From positions 26,821 to 73,087 of the forward strand of contig DFDW01000014.1 in the NCBI GenBank assembly GCA_002369315.1: a DNA stretch of 46,267 nucleotides, read 5' to 3'. The DNA is from Ruminococcaceae bacterium UBA3818 (GTDB lineage Bacteria > Bacillota > Clostridia > Oscillospirales > Ruminococcaceae). The notes below the pieces were generated by a model. It made no database searches and had not been told where the DNA came from. It saw only the letters and a program-made list of their open reading frames with translations. This document shows positions 17,017-24,249 of this stretch, one piece after another. Both the position numbers and the translations under genes were made by a program. The stretch's first letter is position 1. Every line of letters begins with the position of its first letter.

Positions 17017-17492
17017 CAGGACACCTCCACAATATTGGTCATGATCCCCTGGCTGGTAATGTCCAGGATGCCGTAGGTGGGTCCGCCCTGCCGGGGGATG
17101 GAAAGACTGCCGGGGTTCATGATATAAAGGCCGCCGTCGTATTCGGTGTGGGCCACATGGGTGTGCCCGTACAAAACGACGTTCGCGCGGCAGACCCGCG
17201 CGGCGGTTTTCAGTTCTGACAGGGAGTGTTTGACATAATAGGTGTGCCCATGGGTGATCAGGATATTTTTGCCGGAGAGCTTGACCAGATCGCTGCTTTT
17301 CGTGTCGGAACCGAAATCGCAGTTCCCCGATACCCAAAGATAGCGGCGGTCGGGATAGAGGTTTTGCACATCCTCAAATTCCCGTTCCCCGTCACCGAGG
17401 TGAATATAAAGATCCGCTTCCGGGTGTTTTTCCACTACCCGGAGCACATTGCGAAAATTTCTGTGGCTGTCAGACATGACGATGATTCGCAT
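17016..17492 (-). CDS. Metallophosphoesterase, YfcE/MJ0936 family
   Basis: A 158-residue cytoplasmic phosphodiesterase of the calcineurin-like superfamily. The metal-binding motifs are all visible: MSDSHRN (D7, H9), HLGDGERE (D34), SGNCDF (N57), THGHTYY and YGHTHVAH. Homologues hydrolyse artificial phosphodiesters and their natural substrate is mostly unknown. The stop overlaps the birA start by one base. Length and motif order fit the family well. Confidence 0.94.
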   Translation of the reverse strand: MRIIVMSDSHRNFRNVLRVVEKHPEADLYIHLGDGEREFEDVQNLYPDRRYLWVSGNCDFGSDTKSSDLVKLSGKNILITHGHTYYVKHSLSELKTAARVCRANVVLYGHTHVAHTEYDGGLYIMNPGSLSIPRQGGPTYGILDITSQGIMTNIVEVS

Positions 17493-17621
17493 CCGAAAAG
17501 ACCTCCATCTGCTGATTGGTTCGAAAGCCTGTCCGCCCGGAATCGGCAGCCGCAGACGGACAGGAATAGATAAATTAAATGTATCATAGAAATGAAATAA
17601 TTGGAATAGGTGGTGAGCAGA

Positions 17622-17852
17622 ATGCGTGAAATTTTCATCGAAGAAGACAAGATGGAAAAATTGCTGCAGATGACAAGTGAAAAAACAGGTATCCCAAAAG
17701 AACAGCTGCGGGAAAAGCTCTCCGGCGTTATCAAGGATGGCAGAATCGTAGTCAATGAACAGATATACGGCTTGCTTTCCGACCCGAAAAAAATGGAAGC
17801 CCTGCTCAATTCGGGCATTATTGGGAAGCTGCTGAAGGATTTTGGGAGGTAG
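17622..17852 (+). CDS. Small conserved-looking protein, unknown function
   Basis: A 76-residue soluble, charged helical protein (MREIFIEEDKMEKLLQMTSE...). I recognise no domain. The start at 17622 has AGGTGGTGAG upstream; an in-frame GTG at 17610 lies inside that ribosome site. It opens a plus-strand run that continues with a 125-residue protein eight bases downstream, so cotranscription is likely. The C-terminal half (LLSDPKKMEALLNSGIIGKLLKDFGR) resembles helices in the next protein. No function is claimed. Confidence 0.75.
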   Translation: MREIFIEEDKMEKLLQMTSEKTGIPKEQLREKLSGVIKDGRIVVNEQIYGLLSDPKKMEALLNSGIIGKLLKDFGR

Positions 17853-17860
17853 AAAGAATC

Positions 17861-18238
17861 ATGAGTGATCTATCCGGCCTGCTGAACGGCCTTTTGGGAA
17901 GTGAAGCGGACGGCGGTCCAGAGGGTATGGATGGCCTTTTCGACCTGCTGGGGGGACTTTTGCAGTCCGCCCCGGCGGAAAAAAAGGAGGAAGGACGCCA
18001 GGAACCAAGAAAACCGCCGGATATGCCGGATTTGGAACAGATGATGAAAATCGTTTCGCAGCTGCGGTCGGACGACAAAAATATCCGGCTGCTCCAGGCG
18101 CTGCAGCCCCACCTTACCCCGGAAAGGGCCGCCAGGGCCGACGAAGTAATCAAAATTCTTCGATTGGCCAATCTGCTGCCATTGCTGCGCTTTTTTGGCG
18201 GGCCAGAAGAAAAAACAGGCGATGGAGAGGAGAAATAG
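17861..18238 (+). CDS. Hypothetical protein with C-terminal helical domain
   Basis: A 125-residue protein. The N-terminus is Gly/Leu-rich (LSGLLNGLLGSEADGG, then LFDLLGGLLQSAP), followed by a charged Pro/Lys/Glu linker. A C-terminal helical domain at about 55-113 contains KNIRLLQALQPHLTPERA and VIKILRLANLLPLLRFF. Proteins with this C-terminal pattern occur in clostridia, to my recollection without a known function. It sits between two unassigned genes with gaps of 8 and 2 bases, so all three are very likely one operon. Confidence 0.75.
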   Translation: MSDLSGLLNGLLGSEADGGPEGMDGLFDLLGGLLQSAPAEKKEEGRQEPRKPPDMPDLEQMMKIVSQLRSDDKNIRLLQALQPHLTPERAARADEVIKILRLANLLPLLRFFGGPEEKTGDGEEK

Positions 18239-18240
18239 TC

Positions 18241-19209
18241 ATGGACCAATGGAACAAGGGAGGCCTTTCCCGGGAAGAATTTCTGCGGATGCGGGAAAGC
18301 GCTATCCGTCAGTTGCGGGAACTTGCTCAAAAGCAGCAAGCCGAACGAGGTGCGAAAACCGCGCCGCAACAGATCGGTTATGCTCCGAAGAAAGGCGATG
18401 CGGTTTTGCCCGATCCGCCCGCCCCGGCGGCGAAAGAAGAGAAAGATCCTGACCCAAATCGGGAGGGCCCCACCGGCGAACAGGAGAACATCTCCCCAAG
18501 GCAGCAGGCCCCCTCTTTGGAGGACGAAGAAAGACCGGGTTTCGGGCATTCGGCGGCTCAGCCCCAAAACGGGGATTTTGCCGCCGCGATCCCGGCCGAT
18601 GTGCGTCAAAAGCCGCAGGATGCATCGGAAACAGATTCGGCCGCACCTGTTTCGGGTAATCTGTTTCAAACATTTTTTGACATATCACGCATCACCGAAA
18701 ACATAGGGTCTGCCGCGGCAAGCGGGAGTTTGGCGGAATCGGATGATCGGGCGGAGGGACCAATGCATACCGCAGAAGAAAATCTCACCCCGGCCCGATT
18801 AGAAACGTCTGAGCCGGAGAAAAAAGCCGATGAAAAAATGCAAAATGAAGAGGTCTTACCGGCTTTCTCGCAGGACGATCTTTTCCTTCTGCCGGAACAA
18901 GCGCCAAAAATCGAAGACGAAAACGATCAGCCTTACCGCCAAGCGAAGCCCCTCTCGCAAAAGCGCCCGGGGGTTTCTTTTGCGGATGAAGCCTCTTCGT
19001 CTTGGCAGCCGGAATCGCCGAAGCCGGGTATGCCCCCTTTGTATCATCCGGATGCAGCGGTGTTGCCGCGAACCGGGAAAGGAGGCGCTTTTCATCCGGA
19101 CGCGGCACGGCCGGTGAAAGAGGGCCGCTATATCCCGCCGGAACCGTTTCAAAAGCCGCCGTACCGGCGAAGAAGCTTTTGGAAAGCGGGAGATCCTAAA
19201 AAAAAATAG
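18241..19209 (+). CDS. Hypothetical protein, largely disordered
   Basis: A 322-residue protein, two bases after the previous stop. Only the N-terminal helix (about 8-45, with SREEFLRMRESAIRQLRELAQK) looks ordered. The rest is rich in Pro, Glu, Ala, Lys and Gln with no membrane segment, ending in a basic RRSFWKAGDPKKK. Such composition suits a scaffold or surface-layer component, and the neighbourhood hints at spores, but nothing here proves it. No homology is recognised. Coding is supported by a tight operon position and the long open frame. Confidence 0.65.
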   Translation: MDQWNKGGLSREEFLRMRESAIRQLRELAQKQQAERGAKTAPQQIGYAPKKGDAVLPDPPAPAAKEEKDPDPNREGPTGEQENISPRQQAPSLEDEERPGFGHSAAQPQNGDFAAAIPADVRQKPQDASETDSAAPVSGNLFQTFFDISRITENIGSAAASGSLAESDDRAEGPMHTAEENLTPARLETSEPEKKADEKMQNEEVLPAFSQDDLFLLPEQAPKIEDENDQPYRQAKPLSQKRPGVSFADEASSSWQPESPKPGMPPLYHPDAAVLPRTGKGGAFHPDAARPVKEGRYIPPEPFQKPPYRRRSFWKAGDPKKK

Positions 19210-19226
19210 ACGGGGGGAACCCCATT

Positions 19227-19343
19227 GTGTTGATGCATCCGCTGCAGAAAGATGGCGTGCTGCTGCTTGGCGTATTGATTGCTTTATATGTAAACAAAGC
19301 AGACCCAAAGCTGATGCTCGGCATCCTTTATCTGCTGCTGTAA
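19227..19343 (+). CDS. Small membrane peptide, 38 residues
   Basis: A short open frame, GTG-started, with a GGGGGGA site nine bases upstream. An ATG two codons later is an alternative start but sits too far from that site. The product begins with MLMHPLQKDG. A hydrophobic stretch VLLLGVLIALYV follows, then NKADPK and a second hydrophobic segment LMLGILYLLL. It follows the disordered protein by 17 bases. The good ribosome site and amphipathic pattern make it a plausible real gene; the length leaves doubt. Confidence 0.5.
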   Translation: MLMHPLQKDGVLLLGVLIALYVNKADPKLMLGILYLLL

Positions 19344-19350
19344 GCCTGGT

Positions 19351-19383
19351 GGCCGGCAAAAGCCTTGTATCCTTTTGCCGGCC
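19351..19383. other. Perfect 12-bp inverted repeat before the sedolisin gene
   Basis: GGCCGGCAAAAG (19351-19362) and CTTTTGCCGGCC (19372-19383) pair perfectly around a 9-base loop. It starts 7 bases after the small-peptide stop. No T run follows, so it may be a weak terminator, an mRNA stabiliser or a processing site between the hypothetical genes and the peptidase. Confidence 0.5.
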
Positions 19384-19439
19384 GTCTGTCCTGCCAGGGA
19401 GCCAGAAGAATGAAAAACAAGCAGAGAAGGAGAATGCCC

Positions 19440-20543
19440 ATGACAAGCCAATATGGCCGAACCGGTACAGAAGAAAACAGAGCCAGGCCGTTTGTGCGCC
19501 TTGCCGCGCTTCTGGAAAAAACGTTCCAGGGCGGATACACGCCGCAGCAGATCCGAGCGGCTTATGATTTCCCCCCGGATTCGACCGGCCTTGGCCAGAC
19601 GATCGCACTGGTCACCACGGGCAACCAGCCGAATATCGAGTCGGATCTTCGCGTTTTCAGCCGTTTTTTTTCTTTGCCCGAAGCGCGGCTGACCGTTGGA
19701 CGGATCGGCCCGGTCCCGGAAAATCCGGCACAGGATTGGTCTCTGGAAACAACGCTGGATGTGGAGTGGGCGCACGCGCTTGCGCCACAGGCACAGCTGG
19801 TGCTGATTTATGCCGCTTCCGACCGAATCGGCGACCTGATGCAGGGAGTTGATACGGCGGCCGAGATGGGCGCGGATGTTGTGTCTATGAGCTGGGGGGA
19901 GCGCGAACGGACCGGGCAGGAGAAGCTGGAACAGATTTTTCGGCTGCACCCGTCCGTGCTGTTTACAGCGGCCGCGGGGGACCAGTCCTCGGTTTTACTG
20001 TATCCGGCGGCCTCGCCGCAGGTGCTTTGCGCCGGCGGAACCAGCCTTATCTTGTCCGGGAACGGCACAAGAGTCAGCGAAACCGTCTGGTACGATACCG
20101 GCGGGGGCCCAAGCAGCCTTTTTACCATTCCGCCTTTTCAGGCATCCATGGAAGGGATCAGGGAAAAAACATCCGGTATGCGGGGAACGCCGGACGTGAG
20201 CTTTTGCGCGGACCCGGAGTATGGCGTCGCCATTTACCACAGCGCACCGATTTTCGGTTCCGCGGGCTGGGGCCGCGCCGGCGGTACCAGCTTGGCGGCG
20301 CCGGCCTGGGCGGCAATTTTGGCAGGCATCCGGCAGAGAAAGGGAGAGGTCGAACCGGAAGATCTGTACCGCGTTGCCGGCGGGAACCGGTATTTGGAAC
20401 CGCAGCCATATTTTACCGACATCGTGCAGGGGGAAACCCGCCTGTATCAGGCGCAGAAAGGATGGGACTTGTGTACCGGATTGGGTTCTCCCCGGGTCAG
20501 CCGTCTGCTGGCCGGGTTGGAAGAAGCCGTATCCCGGCGATAA
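19440..20543 (+). CDS. S53 sedolisin-like serine-carboxyl peptidase
   Basis: A 367-residue peptidase of the sedolisin family. The Glu and Asp of the catalytic triad are E103 and D107 in LETTLDVEWAHA, the oxyanion aspartate is D181 in TAAAGDQSS, and the nucleophile is S284 in GGTSLAAPAW. Calcium-site aspartates fit D327 (FTDIVQG) and D343 (GWDLCTG). It lacks both a signal peptide and the usual long propeptide, unlike secreted kumamolisins, so it probably acts inside the cell or spore. The start at 19440 has GAAGGAGA seven bases upstream; 19410 is an alternative. It lies 69 bases upstream of the SleC-like gene, suggesting that protein as a substrate, which is inference. Confidence 0.88.
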   Translation: MTSQYGRTGTEENRARPFVRLAALLEKTFQGGYTPQQIRAAYDFPPDSTGLGQTIALVTTGNQPNIESDLRVFSRFFSLPEARLTVGRIGPVPENPAQDWSLETTLDVEWAHALAPQAQLVLIYAASDRIGDLMQGVDTAAEMGADVVSMSWGERERTGQEKLEQIFRLHPSVLFTAAAGDQSSVLLYPAASPQVLCAGGTSLILSGNGTRVSETVWYDTGGGPSSLFTIPPFQASMEGIREKTSGMRGTPDVSFCADPEYGVAIYHSAPIFGSAGWGRAGGTSLAAPAWAAILAGIRQRKGEVEPEDLYRVAGGNRYLEPQPYFTDIVQGETRLYQAQKGWDLCTGLGSPRVSRLLAGLEEAVSRR

Positions 20544-20560
20544 CATTTTTTTGCGCTCAT

Positions 20561-20568
20561 CATACAAT
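20561..20568 (+). promoter_or_regulatory. Sporulation-type (sigma-E-like) -10 element
   Basis: CATACAAT matches the -10 consensus CATACAMT of the mother-cell factor sigma-E of Bacillus and clostridia. It sits 45 bases before the SleC-like start. The AT-rich ATAACATT lies at about the right distance for a -35, but matches that consensus weakly. Confidence 0.35.
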
Positions 20569-20612
20569 GAAGATGACCGTAAGAACGGTTGATCGGATAA
20601 AGGAGGTTTTTT

Positions 20613-22937
20613 ATGAGCAAAGGCTATATTGTCGCGCAGCTTTTTACGGCAAGACAGGCGCGCCCTGTCACCAATGCCACGGTTATCATCTCCCGGCCGG
20701 ATGCCGGCGAAACGATTGTGCGTACCGTGGAGGTGGACCGGGAAGGAAAGACGGAGCCAATCGAGGTGGATACACTGCCCAAAGAACTTTCTTTGGACCG
20801 GACATACGATGGTATTCCTTACACTACTTATGATGTAACGATCCGGGCTTTTAACTTTGCCAACCAGATGATTCGCAGAGTGCAGGTGTTTGAATCGGAA
20901 ACAACGCTGCAACAGGTAGAACTGATCCCGTTTGACCGGGAGTCCTACAATAACAATACAGACTTTATTTTTGAAACGCCCGCTCACAGCCTGGCGCAGG
21001 CGGATTGTGAACCGAACTGCCCGGCGGAGCAGCCGCCCAAACAGCAGCCGCTCGAGCAGGGAGCGCAGCCGCAGGTGCTGCAGAGGGTCATTATTCCCAG
21101 TCAGATCATCGTGCATTTGGGAGCGCCCAGGTCCAACGCCGAGAACGTCTATATCTCTTTTCCGGACTATATTAAAAATGTTTGCTCCAGCGAAATTTAT
21201 CCGACTTGGCCGGAAAACGCCATCCGCGCCAATATCTATGCCCAGATTTCGCTGGCGCTGAACCGTGTCTACACAGAATGGTATCCCAGCCAGGGATATA
21301 ATTTCCAGATTACCAACTCCACCCAATACGATCAAAAATTTGTAAAAGGGCGGAACATTTTTGAGAATATCAGCCGGATTGTAGACGAAATTTTTAATGT
21401 TTATGTCAGCCGTATCGGATCCAGAGGCCCCTTTTTCACCGAATACTGCGACGGGCGGCAGGTGAGCTGCCCCGGACTGAAGCAGTGGGGTACAGTGGAT
21501 CTGGCAAATCAGGGCTATTCGCCGTTGGAGATACTCAAGTACTATTACGGCAACAACATCGAACTGCTGGAGACCAATAATATTCAGGATATCCCCCAAT
21601 CCTATCCGGGAACGCCGCTGCAAAGGGGCTCCAGAGGCACCTATGTGCAGATCCTGCAGGCGAAGCTGAACCGGATTCGGCGAAACTATCCGCTGATTGG
21701 CGCGGTTGTAGAAGATGGCGTATTTGGCCCGGCTACCGAAAGTGCGGTAAAAACATTCCAGAGCATTTTTAACCTTGCGCAGGACGGCGTTGTGGGAAAG
21801 GCTACCTGGTACAAAATCTCGTATATTTATGTCGCGGTGACCAAACTGGCGGAACTGGGGGCGGAAAACGAGAATCTTCCTTCCGACGCAAGCTCCTATC
21901 CCGGCAATGTGCTGCGAGAAGGTTCCACGGGAATTGGGGTTTCCATTGTTCAGTTTTACCTGAGCACGGTCAATATGTTTTACCAGACGGTTCCCGCAGT
22001 AGATATCGACGGCATTTACGGCCCGGCGACCACAAATGCGGTAAGAATATTCCAACGGCAGTTTAACCTTCCGCAGGACGGCATCGTGGGGAAAAATACC
22101 TGGAATAAGCTGTATAAAATTTACCTGGAACTGGTTGTCCAGCTGCCCGGTTCCACCACCAGCTGTCCGTCCTACCCGGGCAGTCCGCTGCGCAGGGGGG
22201 ATTTCGGAAGGGATGTCAGCACGCTGCAGGCTTGGCTGAGCTATATTGCCGATTACGACCCAAGCATCCCGAAAGTAACGTCCGACGGAATTTTCGGCGC
22301 GTCGACGCAAGATGCGGTAATCGCATTCCAGCGCAGTTACGGGCTGGTAGCGGATGGTATCGTTGGGCAGGCTACCTGGAGCCGCCTGTGTGAGGTATCG
22401 ACGCAGATTGCCACCGGGACCGCCTCGGATGAATATCCGGGCTTACCGCTGCGGATAGGGTCTTCCGGCGCCAATGTGCTGAAGATGCAGCGATATCTTA
22501 ACTACATCGCCAATACCTACCCCAATATTCCGCGCGTCGCCACTGACGGGATTTTTGGCAACGCCACCCGCAGCGCGGTGATGGCCTTCCAGCGCCAGTT
22601 TGGCCTGACCGCTGATGGAATTATCGGCCAGCAGACCTGGAACCGTATCGTACAGGTGTACAATGACCTGCGGAGCCGTTCGGCTTCGCAGCAGGCCCAA
22701 CCGTCCATTTTATCCGGAAATGACCTGCCGACCGCCGCCATTTCCGAGGAAAAAGCGGAATCGCCAGCCGTGCGGACAGCAGATGCAGGCAGACAGATTC
22801 GTCAGCTCAGACAGCAGATGAGGGATCTTTTGAAAGAGCATCCGGAACTTTCGGCGGACAGAAGAGCCTGGCAAGATGACCCTGTCATGGAGGCCGGACT
22901 GTTCGACAGCGGCGCGCCGCATCCGAAACAATCCTAA
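20613..22937 (+). CDS. SleC-like spore cortex-lytic protein with SpoIID-type domain and four PG-binding repeats
   Basis: A 774-residue protein. Residues 1-108 form a beta-rich domain like the SleC pre/pro region. Residues 162-325 resemble the SpoIID-like lytic domain of clostridial SleC (IVHLGAPRSNAENVYISFPD, EIYPTWPENAIRANIYAQ), with E201 a candidate catalytic glutamate. Four PG_binding_1 repeats follow at about 331-408, 429-508, 521-596 and 608-686, each with YPG...G and DGI(F/Y)G...T...AFQ patterns. The tail is charged. SleC is normally smaller with one such repeat. There is no signal peptide, as in mother-cell-made spore proteins. AAAGGAGG precedes the ATG. In relatives, Csp proteases activate pro-SleC during germination, and here a sedolisin gene is next door. 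Confidence 0.85.
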   Translation: MSKGYIVAQLFTARQARPVTNATVIISRPDAGETIVRTVEVDREGKTEPIEVDTLPKELSLDRTYDGIPYTTYDVTIRAFNFANQMIRRVQVFESETTLQQVELIPFDRESYNNNTDFIFETPAHSLAQADCEPNCPAEQPPKQQPLEQGAQPQVLQRVIIPSQIIVHLGAPRSNAENVYISFPDYIKNVCSSEIYPTWPENAIRANIYAQISLALNRVYTEWYPSQGYNFQITNSTQYDQKFVKGRNIFENISRIVDEIFNVYVSRIGSRGPFFTEYCDGRQVSCPGLKQWGTVDLANQGYSPLEILKYYYGNNIELLETNNIQDIPQSYPGTPLQRGSRGTYVQILQAKLNRIRRNYPLIGAVVEDGVFGPATESAVKTFQSIFNLAQDGVVGKATWYKISYIYVAVTKLAELGAENENLPSDASSYPGNVLREGSTGIGVSIVQFYLSTVNMFYQTVPAVDIDGIYGPATTNAVRIFQRQFNLPQDGIVGKNTWNKLYKIYLELVVQLPGSTTSCPSYPGSPLRRGDFGRDVSTLQAWLSYIADYDPSIPKVTSDGIFGASTQDAVIAFQRSYGLVADGIVGQATWSRLCEVSTQIATGTASDEYPGLPLRIGSSGANVLKMQRYLNYIANTYPNIPRVATDGIFGNATRSAVMAFQRQFGLTADGIIGQQTWNRIVQVYNDLRSRSASQQAQPSILSGNDLPTAAISEEKAESPAVRTADAGRQIRQLRQQMRDLLKEHPELSADRRAWQDDPVMEAGLFDSGAPHPKQS

Positions 22938-22968
22938 AAAAAAGAGGCGGTTGTTCGCCTCTTTTTTT
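22937..22968 (+). terminator. Intrinsic terminator of the SleC-like gene
   Basis: AAAAAAAGAGGCG, a six-base loop and CGCCTCTTTTTTT form a hairpin ending in seven T. It begins right at the stop codon and could also serve the convergent PiT gene. Confidence 0.9.
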
Positions 22969-23132
22969 AAGCGTTGTATGGGACAAGGCCTTTGCGATTG
23001 CAGCCGCATCTTCTTTTTGCGGTGGAAAGGAGCAGTCTGTTTTCCGGTCAGGAGGCTGCGGTCCTGCCCATGAATGCCGGTTCCATCCGCTCAATAACGC
23101 TGATACTTCCCGCCGTACCGACGGAATTCCTG

Positions 23133-24119
23133 TCAGGCGAGCGCTAGAAAAAGACGGGTCAGCAGCCAGGCAAGCAGACCGCACAGCGGAAACGTCAGTA
23201 GCCATGCAGTCAGCATCTGCCCGGCAATCGGGAGCCGAAGCGATGTGGAGGAGCGGGCGGCGGAGCATCCGGCCAGCGCGGCGGTTTTGGTGTGGGTGGT
23301 ACTCACCGGCAGCCCCATGAAGGATAAAACGAGTAAGGCGCCAGCAGAGGCGAGATCCGCCGCGGCCCCTTGGGATTTGTCGATCTGTACCATCTCGACA
23401 GCAGTTTTCTGGATAATCCGGCGTCCGCCGCATAAAGTTCCAAGCCCCATGGCAGCGGCACACAGCGCGGCGGCGATCGGGTCCGGCCTGCTGGCGGAGG
23501 GAGGAACCTTTGCCGTTATCGACCAGACCAGCCCCAGCATGACAGCGAATTTTTGTCCGTCCTGTCCGCCGTGCATTGCCGCGCAGGCGGCGGCGCCGAT
23601 TTTCTGCCATCCGGACAGACGTTTTTCCCCCAGCCGCCGCAGAACCGGTCCGGCAAGGCGGTATCCGCTCCATCCAAGCAAAAATCCCAGCCCAATCGAA
23701 AGAAAAAGCCCGGCCAGCACCGGTTGCCAATCCTGCCATCGGACAGCGCTTTCCCCATTCAGCGCCAGACTGCTGCCCAGCATTCCTGCCATCAGTCCAT
23801 GACTTTCGCTGGTGGGAATGCCCCAGAACCAGGCGGCGGCAGCAAACAGGACTACCGATAAAAAACATCCGGCCAACGCACAGAAACCGCTTTTTCCCGA
23901 CTGAGAAAAAGCGGCCAGATTCAGGATGGTTCTGGCCACCTGCCCGCCCAGCAGACAAAACAGCAGCGCCCCGGCTAAATTGCACGCGCCGGCCATCCAG
24001 GCGGCGGCCCGATAAGGCATGCTGCCAGTGGCTACAACACCGGCAATGGCGTTGGGCGCGTCTGTCCAGCCATTGACAAAAATCAGCGCCAAAACAGAAA
24101 AAAAGAGTAGCAGGCGCAA
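23133..24119 (-). CDS. pit: Inorganic phosphate transporter, PiT family
   Basis: A 328-residue membrane carrier that brings in phosphate with a cation. The two PiT signature halves are visible: NGWTDAPNAIAGVVATGSM near the N-terminus and GLPVSTTHTKTAALAGCSAA near 270. GIPTSESHGLMAGMLGSSLA lies between them. About ten membrane helices are predicted. The proposed start is TTG at 24119, seven bases after AAAGGGGGCGG; an ATG frame from 24272 would overlap rsmI and prepend a non-membrane stretch. No PhoU-like partner gene lies next to it. The length fits the short firmicute PiT form. Confidence 0.88.
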   Translation of the reverse strand: MRLLLFFSVLALIFVNGWTDAPNAIAGVVATGSMPYRAAAWMAGACNLAGALLFCLLGGQVARTILNLAAFSQSGKSGFCALAGCFLSVVLFAAAAWFWGIPTSESHGLMAGMLGSSLALNGESAVRWQDWQPVLAGLFLSIGLGFLLGWSGYRLAGPVLRRLGEKRLSGWQKIGAAACAAMHGGQDGQKFAVMLGLVWSITAKVPPSASRPDPIAAALCAAAMGLGTLCGGRRIIQKTAVEMVQIDKSQGAAADLASAGALLVLSFMGLPVSTTHTKTAALAGCSAARSSTSLRLPIAGQMLTAWLLTFPLCGLLAWLLTRLFLALA

Positions 24120-24249
24120 AAAAATCCGCCCCCTTTCTGCTAAAAGATATGCAGAAAATGGACGGAAAAGAAGATGCTTTTGAAAATGGTATTTTCGGTG
24201 TAAAAGCCAAAGAAAAGCGGCAGCCGCTTCCGCATAAAGGGCTTTTTTC

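Noticed and set aside
16255..17337. Extended 360-residue version of the biotin ligase
   Set aside because: The extra residues overlap the phosphoesterase gene, and the ATGA overlap at 17014-17018 gives a natural start for a 253-residue ligase.
19995..22310. Open frame of 771 codons on the minus strand across the sedolisin and SleC-like genes
   Set aside because: It crosses two genes whose protein domains are clearly read on the plus strand, and its translation has no domain-like pattern.
22885..24210. Alternative 441-codon frame on the minus strand through the PiT gene
   Set aside because: It is the neighbouring frame of the phosphate transporter, which has all PiT signature motifs and membrane helices; the alternative has neither.
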